64,000 nucleotides of DNA from Lactarius indigo. Its lineage: Eukaryota > Basidiomycota > Agaricomycetes > Russulales > Russulaceae. The stretch lies in NCBI GenBank assembly GCA_025766275.1, contig JAFKAC010000075.1, positions 1 through 64,000 on the forward strand. Direction: 5' to 3'. The notes beneath the pieces are model-generated. The model saw only the letters and a list, made by a program, of their open reading frames with translations. It ran no database searches and had not been told where the DNA came from. Each line of letters begins with the position of its first letter. The stretch's first letter is position 1. The position numbers and the translations under genes are program-made. Positions 36,029 through 45,600 of this stretch are shown here, in pieces.

Positions 36029-36919
36029 TTCAGAATCAGTCAATAACAATCTCTAGTTCGGAAATTGCTCTGGAACCAAAGCAGCCTCAACCGACATCGG
36101 CTGGCCCATCAATTTCGGAAGAATTTTGTGCATCGGCCGACGTCAGTTGGCCCATGAGTCATGAGGGGTTCTTCCCATCAGATGGCCCATGAGTTATGGA
36201 ATTCATGGCAGATCATTATGTGGCAGATTGGAACATTCCAGAGACAAGTTATTAATACTGTCCAATCAGAATAAAGGATAAGCATGGTATGACTGCACCG
36301 CAGTCGATGATGCCATATTGCACCATAGTGGCGTGATTCCACAGCAGCTGCAGAACCCATGATCGGGACACGTGTTCTTGTGACTTGGTTGATTATCTTC
36401 GTTGATTGATAAACGATCAACTGTTGATTGACACATGTGCACAAGCACATGTGACTTGGAAAGACAGGGTAATCATGTGACACATCACATGACCGTCAGA
36501 GAGCGAAATTCAAACTCCGATTTCGGATTTCTCCTTTAGGAAGCTGATGACATAAGCCCGGTCCGGTCCGGTCCGGTCCTAAGCGCCTTGAGTCACGACC
36601 AGTTTTATAGGTTCGTGACAATAGCTACCTTGTAGTATGTGACTTGTGTTACATCCATCCCTTGTATAGTGTCACTCCCAGAAAGTGTATAAGTAGAGTA
36701 GCATGTACACTCCTGGTCCACATCAGTTCTCACTGTTTGTGTGCCAGGTAAGCTCCCTCTTCTCCAATGTATAACATCAGTTCTCACTGTTTGTGTGCCA
36801 GACACTCTTTGCTTCACATGCTTGACAGTCCCCCTCTGCTGCTTACCAGCTGCATCTAGTATCTCACCACAGTCTCCTTTGTCACTGTGAGTACTGGATC
36901 TGTCTTTGCTGTTCATCAA
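36029..36919. other. Unassigned repeat-derived DNA
   Basis: I recognise no gene. A (GGTCC)n tract lies at about 36560-36580. A direct repeat of about 28 bp containing 'cagttctcactgtttgtgtg' occurs near 36723 and 36778. Palindromic 'cacatgtg' clusters lie at 36430-36455. It is probably retroelement remains adjoining the gag fragment to the right. Confidence 0.35.
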
Positions 36920-37131
36920 CCTTGGTCCAACAGAGGTGGTCAAAATTGAACTCAACGGGTCGGAAACGGTTAGGACCGTTAAACTCTACAAAGTATCCGT
37001 TGTCTTCTCCACGTTCTCTCCACTGAGCTGCTCTTAGGAATCTTGTTGGTACGTTGCAGTCTCCTCTTCGTTCAATGTGATAGGGACAGAAAGATGTCCA
37101 CTGTTCTCTGGTCAAATATGCCACGATGATG
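36920..37131 (-). pseudogene. Truncated Gypsy gag (N-terminal part)
   Basis: On the - strand the frame reads 'LTREQWTSFCPY', 'NVPTRFLRAAQWRER' and 'GYFVEFNGPNRFRPVEFNF'. This is the same N-terminal Gag domain as the intact element at 40534. It is cut off near 36920. It follows directly from an LTR and primer-binding site at 37132-37145, so it is the 5' end of a third, related Gypsy family. Confidence 0.75.
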
Positions 37132-37144
37132 ATCTTGGTCTTAA

Positions 37145-37537
37145 TGTTACACTCCACCGGCGTTAGTCTGACTTGGACTCAATGAAGGCGTAATTGACTT
37201 AGCGAAAGTCAGGTGAATGGGGATCTCATATCAACCCAATGCAAGCTGAACAGGGGCACTCAAGGGCACATGCTGCAGCAAAGGCTTATAGAAGTCTATC
37301 CCTTGGTGGATAGGAGTGGAAGTACTCTTAGTTCTGAGACTAAGGCAAACAGGAGACAAGTCAAGAGGTGGATTGAAGAAGACCAAGATGGGGACTCTTG
37401 GTCTTCCAAGACAACTACTTATACAGATACATGCAGGCTTTAAAGCACCGCTGGAATAGTAAAGAACCAATAGTGTAACTAGCTTGAACCCTAGTACAGC
37501 TATCCTAGGAATGAGTCATATATGAGTCACAATCACA
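37145..37537 (-). repeat. LTR of a third Gypsy family, gag-proximal copy
   Basis: A 393-bp LTR on the - strand. Read in that direction it starts TGTGATTG and ends GTGTAACA, followed by AT-free spacer TT and primer-binding site AAGACCAAGAT (37132-37142). It contains TATAAG and, 34 nt later, ATCTTGGTCTT. Confidence 0.8.
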
Positions 37538-37538
37538 T

Positions 37539-37925
37539 TGTTACACTCCACTGGCGTCAGTCCGACTTGGACCTGAAATAGGCGTAATTGACTTAGCGAA
37601 GATAAGTGAATGGGGACTACGCATCAACCCAACACAAGCTGAACAGGGGCTTGCTGGCACATGCTGCAGCAGATGGAAGAATAATATCCCTTGGTGGATA
37701 TAAGTGGAAGCACACTTAGTCTGAGACTAAGGCAAACAAGAGACGAGTCAAGGAGGTGGATTGAAGAAGACCAAGATGGGGACTCTTGGTCTTCCAGATT
37801 GACTACTTATACAGATATGCACGGGCTTTAAAGCGCCGCTGGAATAGTAACTATCCAATAGTGTAACTAGCTCGAACCCTAGTACTGCTATCCTAGGAAT
37901 GAGTCATGCATGAGTCACAATCACA
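37539..37925 (-). repeat. Second tandem LTR of the third Gypsy family
   Basis: A copy of about 387 bp of the LTR at 37145-37537, in the same orientation and separated from it by one base (37538). Such a direct LTR-LTR arrangement is unusual; see findings. Confidence 0.8.
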
Positions 37926-38165
37926 TGTAAACTACTTATGCTGACTGATACGATGTAAGAGTCCATGACTAATACTGATGTCAGACCATAGTCATAACCG
38001 GTCATGAGTCGTGTGTAATGAGTCATCAAGTCCATACCGTAACACACATGTGAACTACTTGTGCTGACTGATACAATGTAAGAGTCCATGACTAATACTG
38101 ATACTGGACCATAGTCATAACCAGTCATGAGTCGTATGTAATGAGTCCATTAGTCCATACCGTAA
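37926..38165. repeat. ~123-bp tandem duplication
   Basis: Two imperfect copies of a segment containing 'gagtccatgactaatactga' and 'ccataccgtaac' lie next to each other between the minus-strand LTR pair and the plus-strand solo LTR. They may be U3 repeats of the following LTR. Confidence 0.6.
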
Positions 38166-38475
38166 CAGCTACCTTACTGTGACTCATAGCAGCACTTGAA
38201 AGCCTGCTCAGAATGTATTTAAGATAGCTGGCAAAGACCAAGATATGCTATCTTGGTCTTCTTGAATTGTCACTACCAGTTCTCTCTATTTGCCTCTCAT
38301 CTCTCTCTCTCTCTCTCTCTTCCTTCCTCATCTCATTGTCATATCAAATCCTGCAAGTGAGCCTTCACGCTTTCACTCAGTCAGGAGCATGGGCCTTCAT
38401 GCAGTTGTGTCTATTCACTAAGTCGGTTGCTGCCACATTGAGCTCAAGTCGAGCTAACATCATCACAACGTTACA
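38166..38475 (+). repeat. Solo LTR (3' part), related to the inner Gypsy
   Basis: It ends in 'gagctcaagtcgagctaac' and CGTTACA like the LTR at 40004-40514. It has TATTTAAG at 38216 and ATCTTGGTCTT at 38250, and a (CT)n tract near 38300-38320. No internal retroelement sequence follows. The 5' boundary is unclear; it may begin within the tandem duplication to the left. Confidence 0.7.
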
Positions 38476-38924
38476 CTTGACTTCAGTAGTGATGATGCAC
38501 AAGGACTACTTGAGTGTGAAGCTACAAGAGTCATAGAGGGGTGGGCTAAGACATGAAGGCCTAGCAGACAGAGGTCAAGGTTGGCAGACTAAGGTGTGTG
38601 CAGAGGCAACACAACAAGTGTAGTATTGCACAAGAAGTCTAGTCTACCATACATGCTAGGTAGACTTGCATATGAATAGGAAGTAGGTTTGTAGTGTCCC
38701 TACAAACAGAGGGCGTCATAGGTTTCAGTACAGTACAAGGTAAGGTCCATTTGGAGAACAAAGGGGAATCATGCAGGGATGTGCATGATTTAAGGTGAAA
38801 CGGAAACAAGCACATGTCAAACTTTTTAGTAATGAAATGGAGTTGTGGAGGGTGCAAAGTAGGAACCATCAATCGATAAGGTCTGCATGATAATACTGGA
38901 CTCATATAGTGGGGGGATGGGAAA
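38476..38924. other. Unassigned flank of the outer Gypsy insertion
   Basis: I see no gene. This is the left side of the DNA interrupted by the outer element; GGAAA at 38920-38924 is the left target duplication. The interrupted sequence resumes at 55427 before the dioxygenase gene. Confidence 0.35.
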
Positions 38925-39496
38925 TGTTACGATCTTCTTCGGACTCGTTCTTTTGCATATCACTGTTCCCTTCCCCATACTATATGAGCCCTGTACGATT
39001 ACGCGGACTTTACGATTATCCGGTTCCTATCACGCACCTTACTTATCGATGTTCCCTTCTGATAAAGTTCAACATGTGTTAGTTTCCGTCGTGTTCCCAA
39101 TCACGCACGATCCCGCATGATTCACCCTTATCCCCAGTATGATATCCCTTTGTTCTCTTTATGCCCTGTCCATTGTTCCGAGACTGACGATGGCGCCATC
39201 TGTTTGTAGTCGCCACACTGGCCATTATCTATTTAAACCTAGTCCTATCTAGCTTGTACGGTAGACTAGACTTCTTGTGTAATACTACACTTGAACGCCT
39301 TTGTGCCCTCATCGTCTCGCGAACCCCCTCGCCTTTGCCAGACCTTCGCGTCTTGGCCTCCCTCTATGATCCAAGTGACCGCCGTCCTTGTGATCCTTGT
39401 GCATCATCTTGCTGAAGCCAAGCCTTGGAGCTTGTGCTACCGTTATTTGACTGACTCAGTACAGGTTGTACGCAACACCCCTGTAGTGGCGTTACA
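38925..39496 (+). repeat. Left LTR of the outer Gypsy
   Basis: 572 bp, TGTTACG...GTTACA. TATTTAAA lies at 39230-39237. AGACTAGACTT at 39263-39273 is complementary to the primer-binding site and lies where transcription should begin. Confidence 0.9.
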
Positions 39497-39498
39497 TT

Positions 39499-39509
39499 AA
39501 GTCTAGTCT
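39499..39509 (+). promoter_or_regulatory. Self-primer binding site of the outer Gypsy
   Basis: AAGTCTAGTCT lies two bases after the LTR end. It is the exact reverse complement of AGACTAGACTT at 39263-39273 in the LTR. I infer Tf1-type self-priming rather than tRNA priming. Confidence 0.65.
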
Positions 39510-40003
39510 CTCACACGGTGGCTCTCACCAGCCAAAGCCGAACCAAGTTTGTCCAGGAATACCTGGAATGACACACCGATGACGACCTCCAATCCTCGAT
39601 CAAAGGAACGGCCACTTGGAGGAACACTCCCCACGAGACAGGCTACTACGTCTTCGACCCTGACAAAAACACTTACAAACCCATCGAATATATCGAAGAT
39701 CAACACGTCTGGGCCTACGTCGCCTATTCAGACAAAAAGAACTCTTGGTACTCAATCAAACCAGTACCCACATCTCTGGGGCTTGGACCAGGAAAAACCC
39801 GAATACAAGGCATCGACGTCGACTCTGACGTCGCAGAACCCGACTCAGACAGCGAAAACCCAGACCCCACTCTCACACCTACTATCACCAGAACAGTCGA
39901 CTTCGCATCATATGCCGACATGTCCACCACCCAATCCCAACTCGCAACCACCCTCACCCAGTCAGGAAGTGGCCAACCCAGTGGAGGAACGTCCTCCTCT
40001 ACG

Positions 40004-40514
40004 TGTTACGTTTCGACTCGAGTGGACTATGCGACTCATAACCTTACTGTACCGGTTGTCACTACGGCGGTAAGGTATATTAGTGACGGACTTACTTACG
40101 GTGATACGGTAGTGCGATAGGCGATAGGGACTCGATAGCTGACTGATGACCGACGCCACTAGTACTGGTACTAGTAGTATTAGGGTTTGCGAGATTTCTG
40201 CGACACGTTGGACGCTACTCACTGTGACTCATAGCAGCGCTTCAAAGCCTGCTGGGATGTGTATTTAAACTGCCTTGTGAAGACCAAGATACGCCATCTT
40301 GGTCTTCTTGAATCGTCACTTGTCTTCTCTCTTATTTCTCTCCATCCTTTCGTTCTGAACCGCAACCTAAAATCTTCGACTTGCCGGTGTACCTCCGCGT
40401 ATTCACTAAGGCAAGAACTTGGACCTCCGTGTCTTCAAGGGTAGAAACTCCGTTATAGCTAAGTTGTTACCACCAACCGAGCTCAAGTCGAGCTAACGTC
40501 ATGGCGACGTTACA
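40004..40514 (+). repeat. 5' LTR of the inner Gypsy
   Basis: 511 bp, TGTTACG...CGTTACA. TATTTAAA lies at 40262-40269. An 11-bp inverted repeat, AAGACCAAGAT (40280-40290) and ATCTTGGTCTT (40296-40306), brackets the predicted transcription start. An ATG at 40501 near the end differs from GTG in the 3' LTR and leads only to a short frame ending at 40518. Confidence 0.95.
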
Positions 40515-40516
40515 TT

Positions 40517-40527
40517 AAGACCAAGAT
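40517..40527 (+). promoter_or_regulatory. Self-primer binding site of the inner Gypsy
   Basis: AAGACCAAGAT lies two bases after the LTR end and is the exact reverse complement of ATCTTGGTCTT at 40296-40306. The latter is 34 nt downstream of the TATA box, so it would form the mRNA 5' end. This is the arrangement known from Tf1. Confidence 0.7.
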
Positions 40528-40533
40528 CCCACC

Positions 40534-42603
40534 GTGGCTGTAACAACAAGAGATCAGTGGACGAGCTTCCGTCCTTACTCGCTCCAAAGAAGAGGAGAAC
40601 GTAACGTCCCTACGCGCTTTTTACAAGCTGCTAGCTGGAGGGAACGACAAGAAGAAACCGGATATTTTGTAGAATTCAATGGACCTGCTAGGTTCCGCCC
40701 AGTTGAGTTCAATTTCGATCACCTGTGCTGGGTAGAAGTTGCGTGGAACCCCATAGATTCTCAGTGGGACGCAATACGACCAGCCAGACCCAGATACCGC
40801 TGTGACATCGACGCGCGAGAACTCAACACCAGATCGGACTGGGGCCCCATCGACGGAGAACTACGAGAGCACTCCACAGGAGAAGTAGTAACAGACGAAG
40901 AAAGCGAACACAGTCAAAGAGAAAGCGAAGGACGAGACCCAAACCAGACAGAGACTAGTGGAGGAGCCATACAAGATCTCCTTGTAGAACGAGCTGAGTC
41001 CGCGCACATCACTGAACCCGAACCCATTCACATCCGATCCCCAGCCATCATGACCACGATAACGCGCGCAATGGAAGAAGTCGCGCTAGAAGAAGCGCGA
41101 GTAATACAAGATGAAGCAAGGAACATCATCATGCCTATCAACCCAGAAACGGGGGTACGTATGACCGCGGATGACGCCGCAATCTTTCGGGCAATAGGGT
41201 CAGACAGGGGAGATCCCCCATCAGAAAGACGACCAACAATGGAGTTGCCCCCAGGAATAGGAGGACCAGGAGATGACCCGCCACCGCCGCCAGGAGGAGG
41301 CATCCCATTTGACTTACGAAGGACCGAACCAAGAGAACCACCCCGCGACCCGCCCGGAGGCGGAGGAGGCGGAGGAGGTGGAGGAGGCGGAGGAGGCGCC
41401 GACGCCGGAGGAAGGGACAGAGGTCACCTCAGCGAGAAATTAACCGGCGAGCCACCCTCTATTTTTGACGGAGACAGACTTAAAGTCGACCAATTCCTCA
41501 CGCAGTGGCACGTCTATTGGGGCATGAATCTGGACGCCCCCATTATGCGCAACGATTACAGGAGGTGTCTCCTATTCCTCTCATATATTAAGGGAGGAGC
41601 AGTGAGCGAATGGGTTCTGTCCTTCCTGAACTGGCTCAACCGGCAAATACAACGAGGAATCAGCCCCTATACTCGAGGGTTGTGGGACGCAGTGGCTGAC
41701 GGCTTCAGCCAACGATTTGAAAACACGTTAGAACGAGAACAAGCACAAGCCATATTGCGAAAAGGCTTCAAAATGACAGGAGAGGACATTGACAAGTACG
41801 TCAATGATTTCGAACAGTTGGCGCGGAAGGCTCATTATCACCTCAACGAACCGCAAACCATCGACCTGTTCACGTCGGGTCTGCCCAAGGAACTGTTCAA
41901 GAACGCGTTCCAATTCGACGAACCAGTGACATTCGACGACTGGAAGCGGGCCGTCCTCAAACGACAGAAGAACTACATTCATCTTAAGGCACGACTCAAC
42001 GAATACAAAAGTACAACGACCCCACCGAAGAAGCAGACCGGCAACGCAGGATGGGCACTCCCACAAAACCTGCCACAGACCAACCCATGGGCCATGGACA
42101 CCTCCGCCGACCGAGCCAAAGTGCGGCTGGCCGGGTCCGAAGACATCGACTTCAACAAGCTACCTCATCATGACTGGTCAACACCACCCTTTCCCCCACG
42201 AGGAGGGCCCAGGGCTAGAGGACGTGGAAGAGGCGGATCCAGAAGGGACTTAAGGAATGTCCTTTGTTATAACTGTCATGCCCCAGGCCACCTCTCACGA
42301 AACTGCCCACATCCCCGACAGCAGAGACAATGGCAGGACGTCCCATCGAGCAGTAGAATGACGGAAACTGCCTGGCCGTTGCAATGGCCGGGATCCCCGG
42401 GACCCACATCCCAATACGAACCATCGTTGCCAGGATATGCAACACCGGCGCCCAGCGCAACACCCGCGCCACAAATAAAAGCAGCAAAAACGGCGGGAGA
42501 ACAGGCGAAGGAATGGCTGACGCAGGTAGCCAACAGTACGGATGAGGTAAAAGACCTCATACTTCAAGACCTGTGGGGAAAAGAGGGTTTTCAGAACGCC
42601 TGA
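40534..42603 (+). CDS. gag: Inner Gypsy Gag
   Basis: A structural protein of about 690 residues. It has an N-terminal domain shared with the two related elements in the window, an acidic middle part, and a poly-Gly run near 41359-41400. A capsid-like region follows ('FDGDRLKVDQFLTQWHVYWG' near 41466), then an Arg/Gly-rich segment and one CX2CX4HX4C zinc knuckle with Cys578, Cys581, His586 and Cys591 (counting from 40534). The frame opens with GTG in a strong context (CCACCGTGG); there is no in-frame ATG before about codon 173, and a TAA lies at 40516. The frame overlaps pol by about 30 nt, in the -1 register. Confidence 0.85.
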   Translation: MAVTTRDQWTSFRPYSLQRRGERNVPTRFLQAASWRERQEETGYFVEFNGPARFRPVEFNFDHLCWVEVAWNPIDSQWDAIRPARPRYRCDIDARELNTRSDWGPIDGELREHSTGEVVTDEESEHSQRESEGRDPNQTETSGGAIQDLLVERAESAHITEPEPIHIRSPAIMTTITRAMEEVALEEARVIQDEARNIIMPINPETGVRMTADDAAIFRAIGSDRGDPPSERRPTMELPPGIGGPGDDPPPPPGGGIPFDLRRTEPREPPRDPPGGGGGGGGGGGGGGADAGGRDRGHLSEKLTGEPPSIFDGDRLKVDQFLTQWHVYWGMNLDAPIMRNDYRRCLLFLSYIKGGAVSEWVLSFLNWLNRQIQRGISPYTRGLWDAVADGFSQRFENTLEREQAQAILRKGFKMTGEDIDKYVNDFEQLARKAHYHLNEPQTIDLFTSGLPKELFKNAFQFDEPVTFDDWKRAVLKRQKNYIHLKARLNEYKSTTTPPKKQTGNAGWALPQNLPQTNPWAMDTSADRAKVRLAGSEDIDFNKLPHHDWSTPPFPPRGGPRARGRGRGGSRRDLRNVLCYNCHAPGHLSRNCPHPRQQRQWQDVPSSSRMTETAWPLQWPGSPGPTSQYEPSLPGYATPAPSATPAPQIKAAKTAGEQAKEWLTQVANSTDEVKDLILQDLWGKEGFQNA

Positions 42604-45600
42604 ACCCGTCAGTCTGGGTGAGGGCCTTACAATGTAATTCTGTAATTGTGACAACGCGCTATCGATCTTTGCGAATCCCAGTGACTGTCCACACGAATTA
42701 CCAAACGACTGAAACAAACGCGTTGGTGGACTCCGGAGCCACCGATAATTTTATCCGACCAAGAATGGCGGCCCGGGCAGGAATCCCGATACGGCCTTTA
42801 GAAACGCCTCGCAAAATATGGAATATAGATAATACGGAAAACAAAGCTGGGTTAATCACTCATTATGTTAACCTAGAGGTGAAGACACGCGGACAGATTA
42901 AACGAATGACCTTTTTGGTCACCGATCTCGGCAGCGAAGACATGGTACTGGGCTATCCGTGGCTAAGCGCCTTCGAGCCCACGATTAGTTGGGCAACAGC
43001 AACCATGCATCCGGACATGCAACCAGTAGTTCTGGCTACTAATGAGGAGTTACTCACGGGACTCGCGGCGCGGGCTCTAATCGTAGCGGAAAAAGAAGCG
43101 ATTGTTCAGGAATTGGAGGGAGACGAAGTCTTCGTGAAGGCCACTACTTCGACAGAATTGGCCATATCGGCAAAGCAACAACAAACAGCAGCGGTGCTGC
43201 CACCGGTATACGCAGAATATAGTGCGTTGTTTAACGAGCAGGCCTCGCATCGATTCCCTCCATCTCGACCTTGGGATCATGCTATCGACTTCAAGCCATC
43301 GGCGCCAGCGGCGATCGATTGCAAAATTTACCCTATGACGCAAAAAGAAGAGGGCGAACTGAAGGACTTCCTTGAAGAGAAGTTGAAGCAGGGGTACCTA
43401 CGCCCCTCTATCTCCCCGTACGCCTCATCCTTCTTCTTCATTAAAAAGAAGGACGGAAAGCTACGCCCGGTACAGGATTACCGAGTGATTAACTCGCATA
43501 CCATCCGCAATCAATACCCGCTACCGCTCATTCAAGACCTTATCCTGGACCTCAGCAACGCCCATATTTATACAAAGCTGGACATCCGCTGGGGCTACAA
43601 CAACATCCGTATTCGCGACGGCGACCAAGAGAAGGCGGCGTTCAAAACCAAATTTGGCCTTTTTGAGCCCACGGTCATGTTTTTCGGCCTCACCAATTCC
43701 CCCGCAACCTTTCAGGCGATGATGAATCACATCTATCGTGATACGATCGCGAAGCACGAACGGCTGGGGACTACGATACGTGTCTACATGGATGATATCG
43801 GTATAGCCACTCATTTCGACCACGATCTAGCGGCTCACATCGCCGCCGTACGCGATGTCCTGAACGTCGCACGCGAGCACGATCTCTACTTCAAGCTCGA
43901 GAAGTGCCTTTTCCATCAACCGCGAATGGATTACCTGGGGGTAATCCTTGAGAGGGGGGTGACCCGAATGGACCCTGTAAAAGTTCAAGGAATCAAAGAC
44001 TGGCCTACGCCAACAAAGGTCAAAGACGTTCGTTCGTTCCTGGGCTTCTGCAACTTTTACAGACTTTTCATCCGCGGATTCGCAACCCATGCCAAACCAC
44101 TCACCAAATTAACGAGGAAAGACGAAGAGTGGAAGTGGACTGACGAAGAAAACAACGCATTCAACACTCTCAAACGCCTCGTAACCGAAGAACCGGTATT
44201 AGCGCACCCGATCCTCCAAGATCCATTCGAATTAGAGGTTGATGCCTCCGGATACGTGGTGGGAGCCGTACTTTTACAACGAAAGTCTGACGGAAAACGA
44301 CACCCTATAGGCTACTACTCAGCCACGCTCTCGACGGCAGAGCGAAACTATGACATCTACGACTTGGAGTTGCTCGCGATAGTCAAGGCACTGCGAAACT
44401 GGAGACCGCTGCTTGCCGGAGCCCCACATAAAATCAAAATCCACTCGGACCATCTAAATCTACAATACTGGAAGTCGCCACAGAAAATCAGCAGACGAGT
44501 TGCCAGGGAAGTGCTCGAACTCTCTGAATATGACTTCGAGATTCACCACATCAAAGGAAAGAACAACGGTCGAGCAGACGCACTCTCCAGACGACCTGAC
44601 TACAACCAGGGAGAAGACGACAACAGTGAAGTGGTTGTCCTACCTCCTGAGGTCTTTGTAAGAACCCTCAACGTCGCACGCACCTTCACCACGAACCCAA
44701 ATCTGCTCCAACCCCGACACCAACAAGACGACGAAGTAATCAAGGTATGGGTAGACCCTCATAACCTTAAGAAGATAGAAGGAGAATGGTACAAGGACGG
44801 CAGGTTCGTAATCACCGGACCAGCCTCGACGTATCGAGTACTGATACACGACCACCATGACTTGCCAATACACGGACACCCCGGAGTGGCACGGACGCAA
44901 CGAATCCTGGAACGACATTACTGGTGGCCGCGACTACGAAAGGACGTATACGAGTACGTCCAAGGTTGTGCGGAATGTCAGCGGAACAAAGTAAACACGA
45001 GGCCCATACGAGCTGCGCTACATCCCATCACGCCAGTACTGGACGCCGTACCCTTCCAAACCATAGCCATGGATTTTATCACCAAGCTACCGCCGTCACG
45101 AGGGTACGACAGCATACTGACGGTCACGGACCACGACTGTAGCAAGGCCTCCATCTTCATTCCCTGTCGAGAAGAAATAACAGCCGAGGAAACCGCAGCC
45201 CTGTACGTCGCTCACGTGTTCAAACGCTTCGGACTACCGCGCAAGTGCATCAGTGACAGGGATCCACGATTCGCGTCAAAATTCACCAGAGAAGTATGCC
45301 GAGTCCTAGGCATTCAGCAAAACATATCAACGGCGTACCACCCCCGGACTGATGGACAGTCGGAGCGCACCAATCAATGGTTGGAACAATACCTGCGCTT
45401 CTGGGTGAATGAACGACAAGACAACTGGGTTGCTTATCTGCCAATCGCCGAATTCGCTCACAATAACTGGCCACATGAGCATACAAAGCAATCTCCGTTT
45501 CAGCTGCTGATGGGGTATAACCCACAAGCAGATTGGACTGATAAGCCATCTCCTCTTCCTCAAGTCACAAAACGACTGACACAGCTAAAAGAGGCTAGGG

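Noticed and set aside
40501..40518. ATG in the inner 5' LTR as the gag start
   Set aside because: It is in the gag register, but TAA at 40516 follows after five codons. The 3' LTR has GTG at this place, so the ATG is probably a recent CpG transition.
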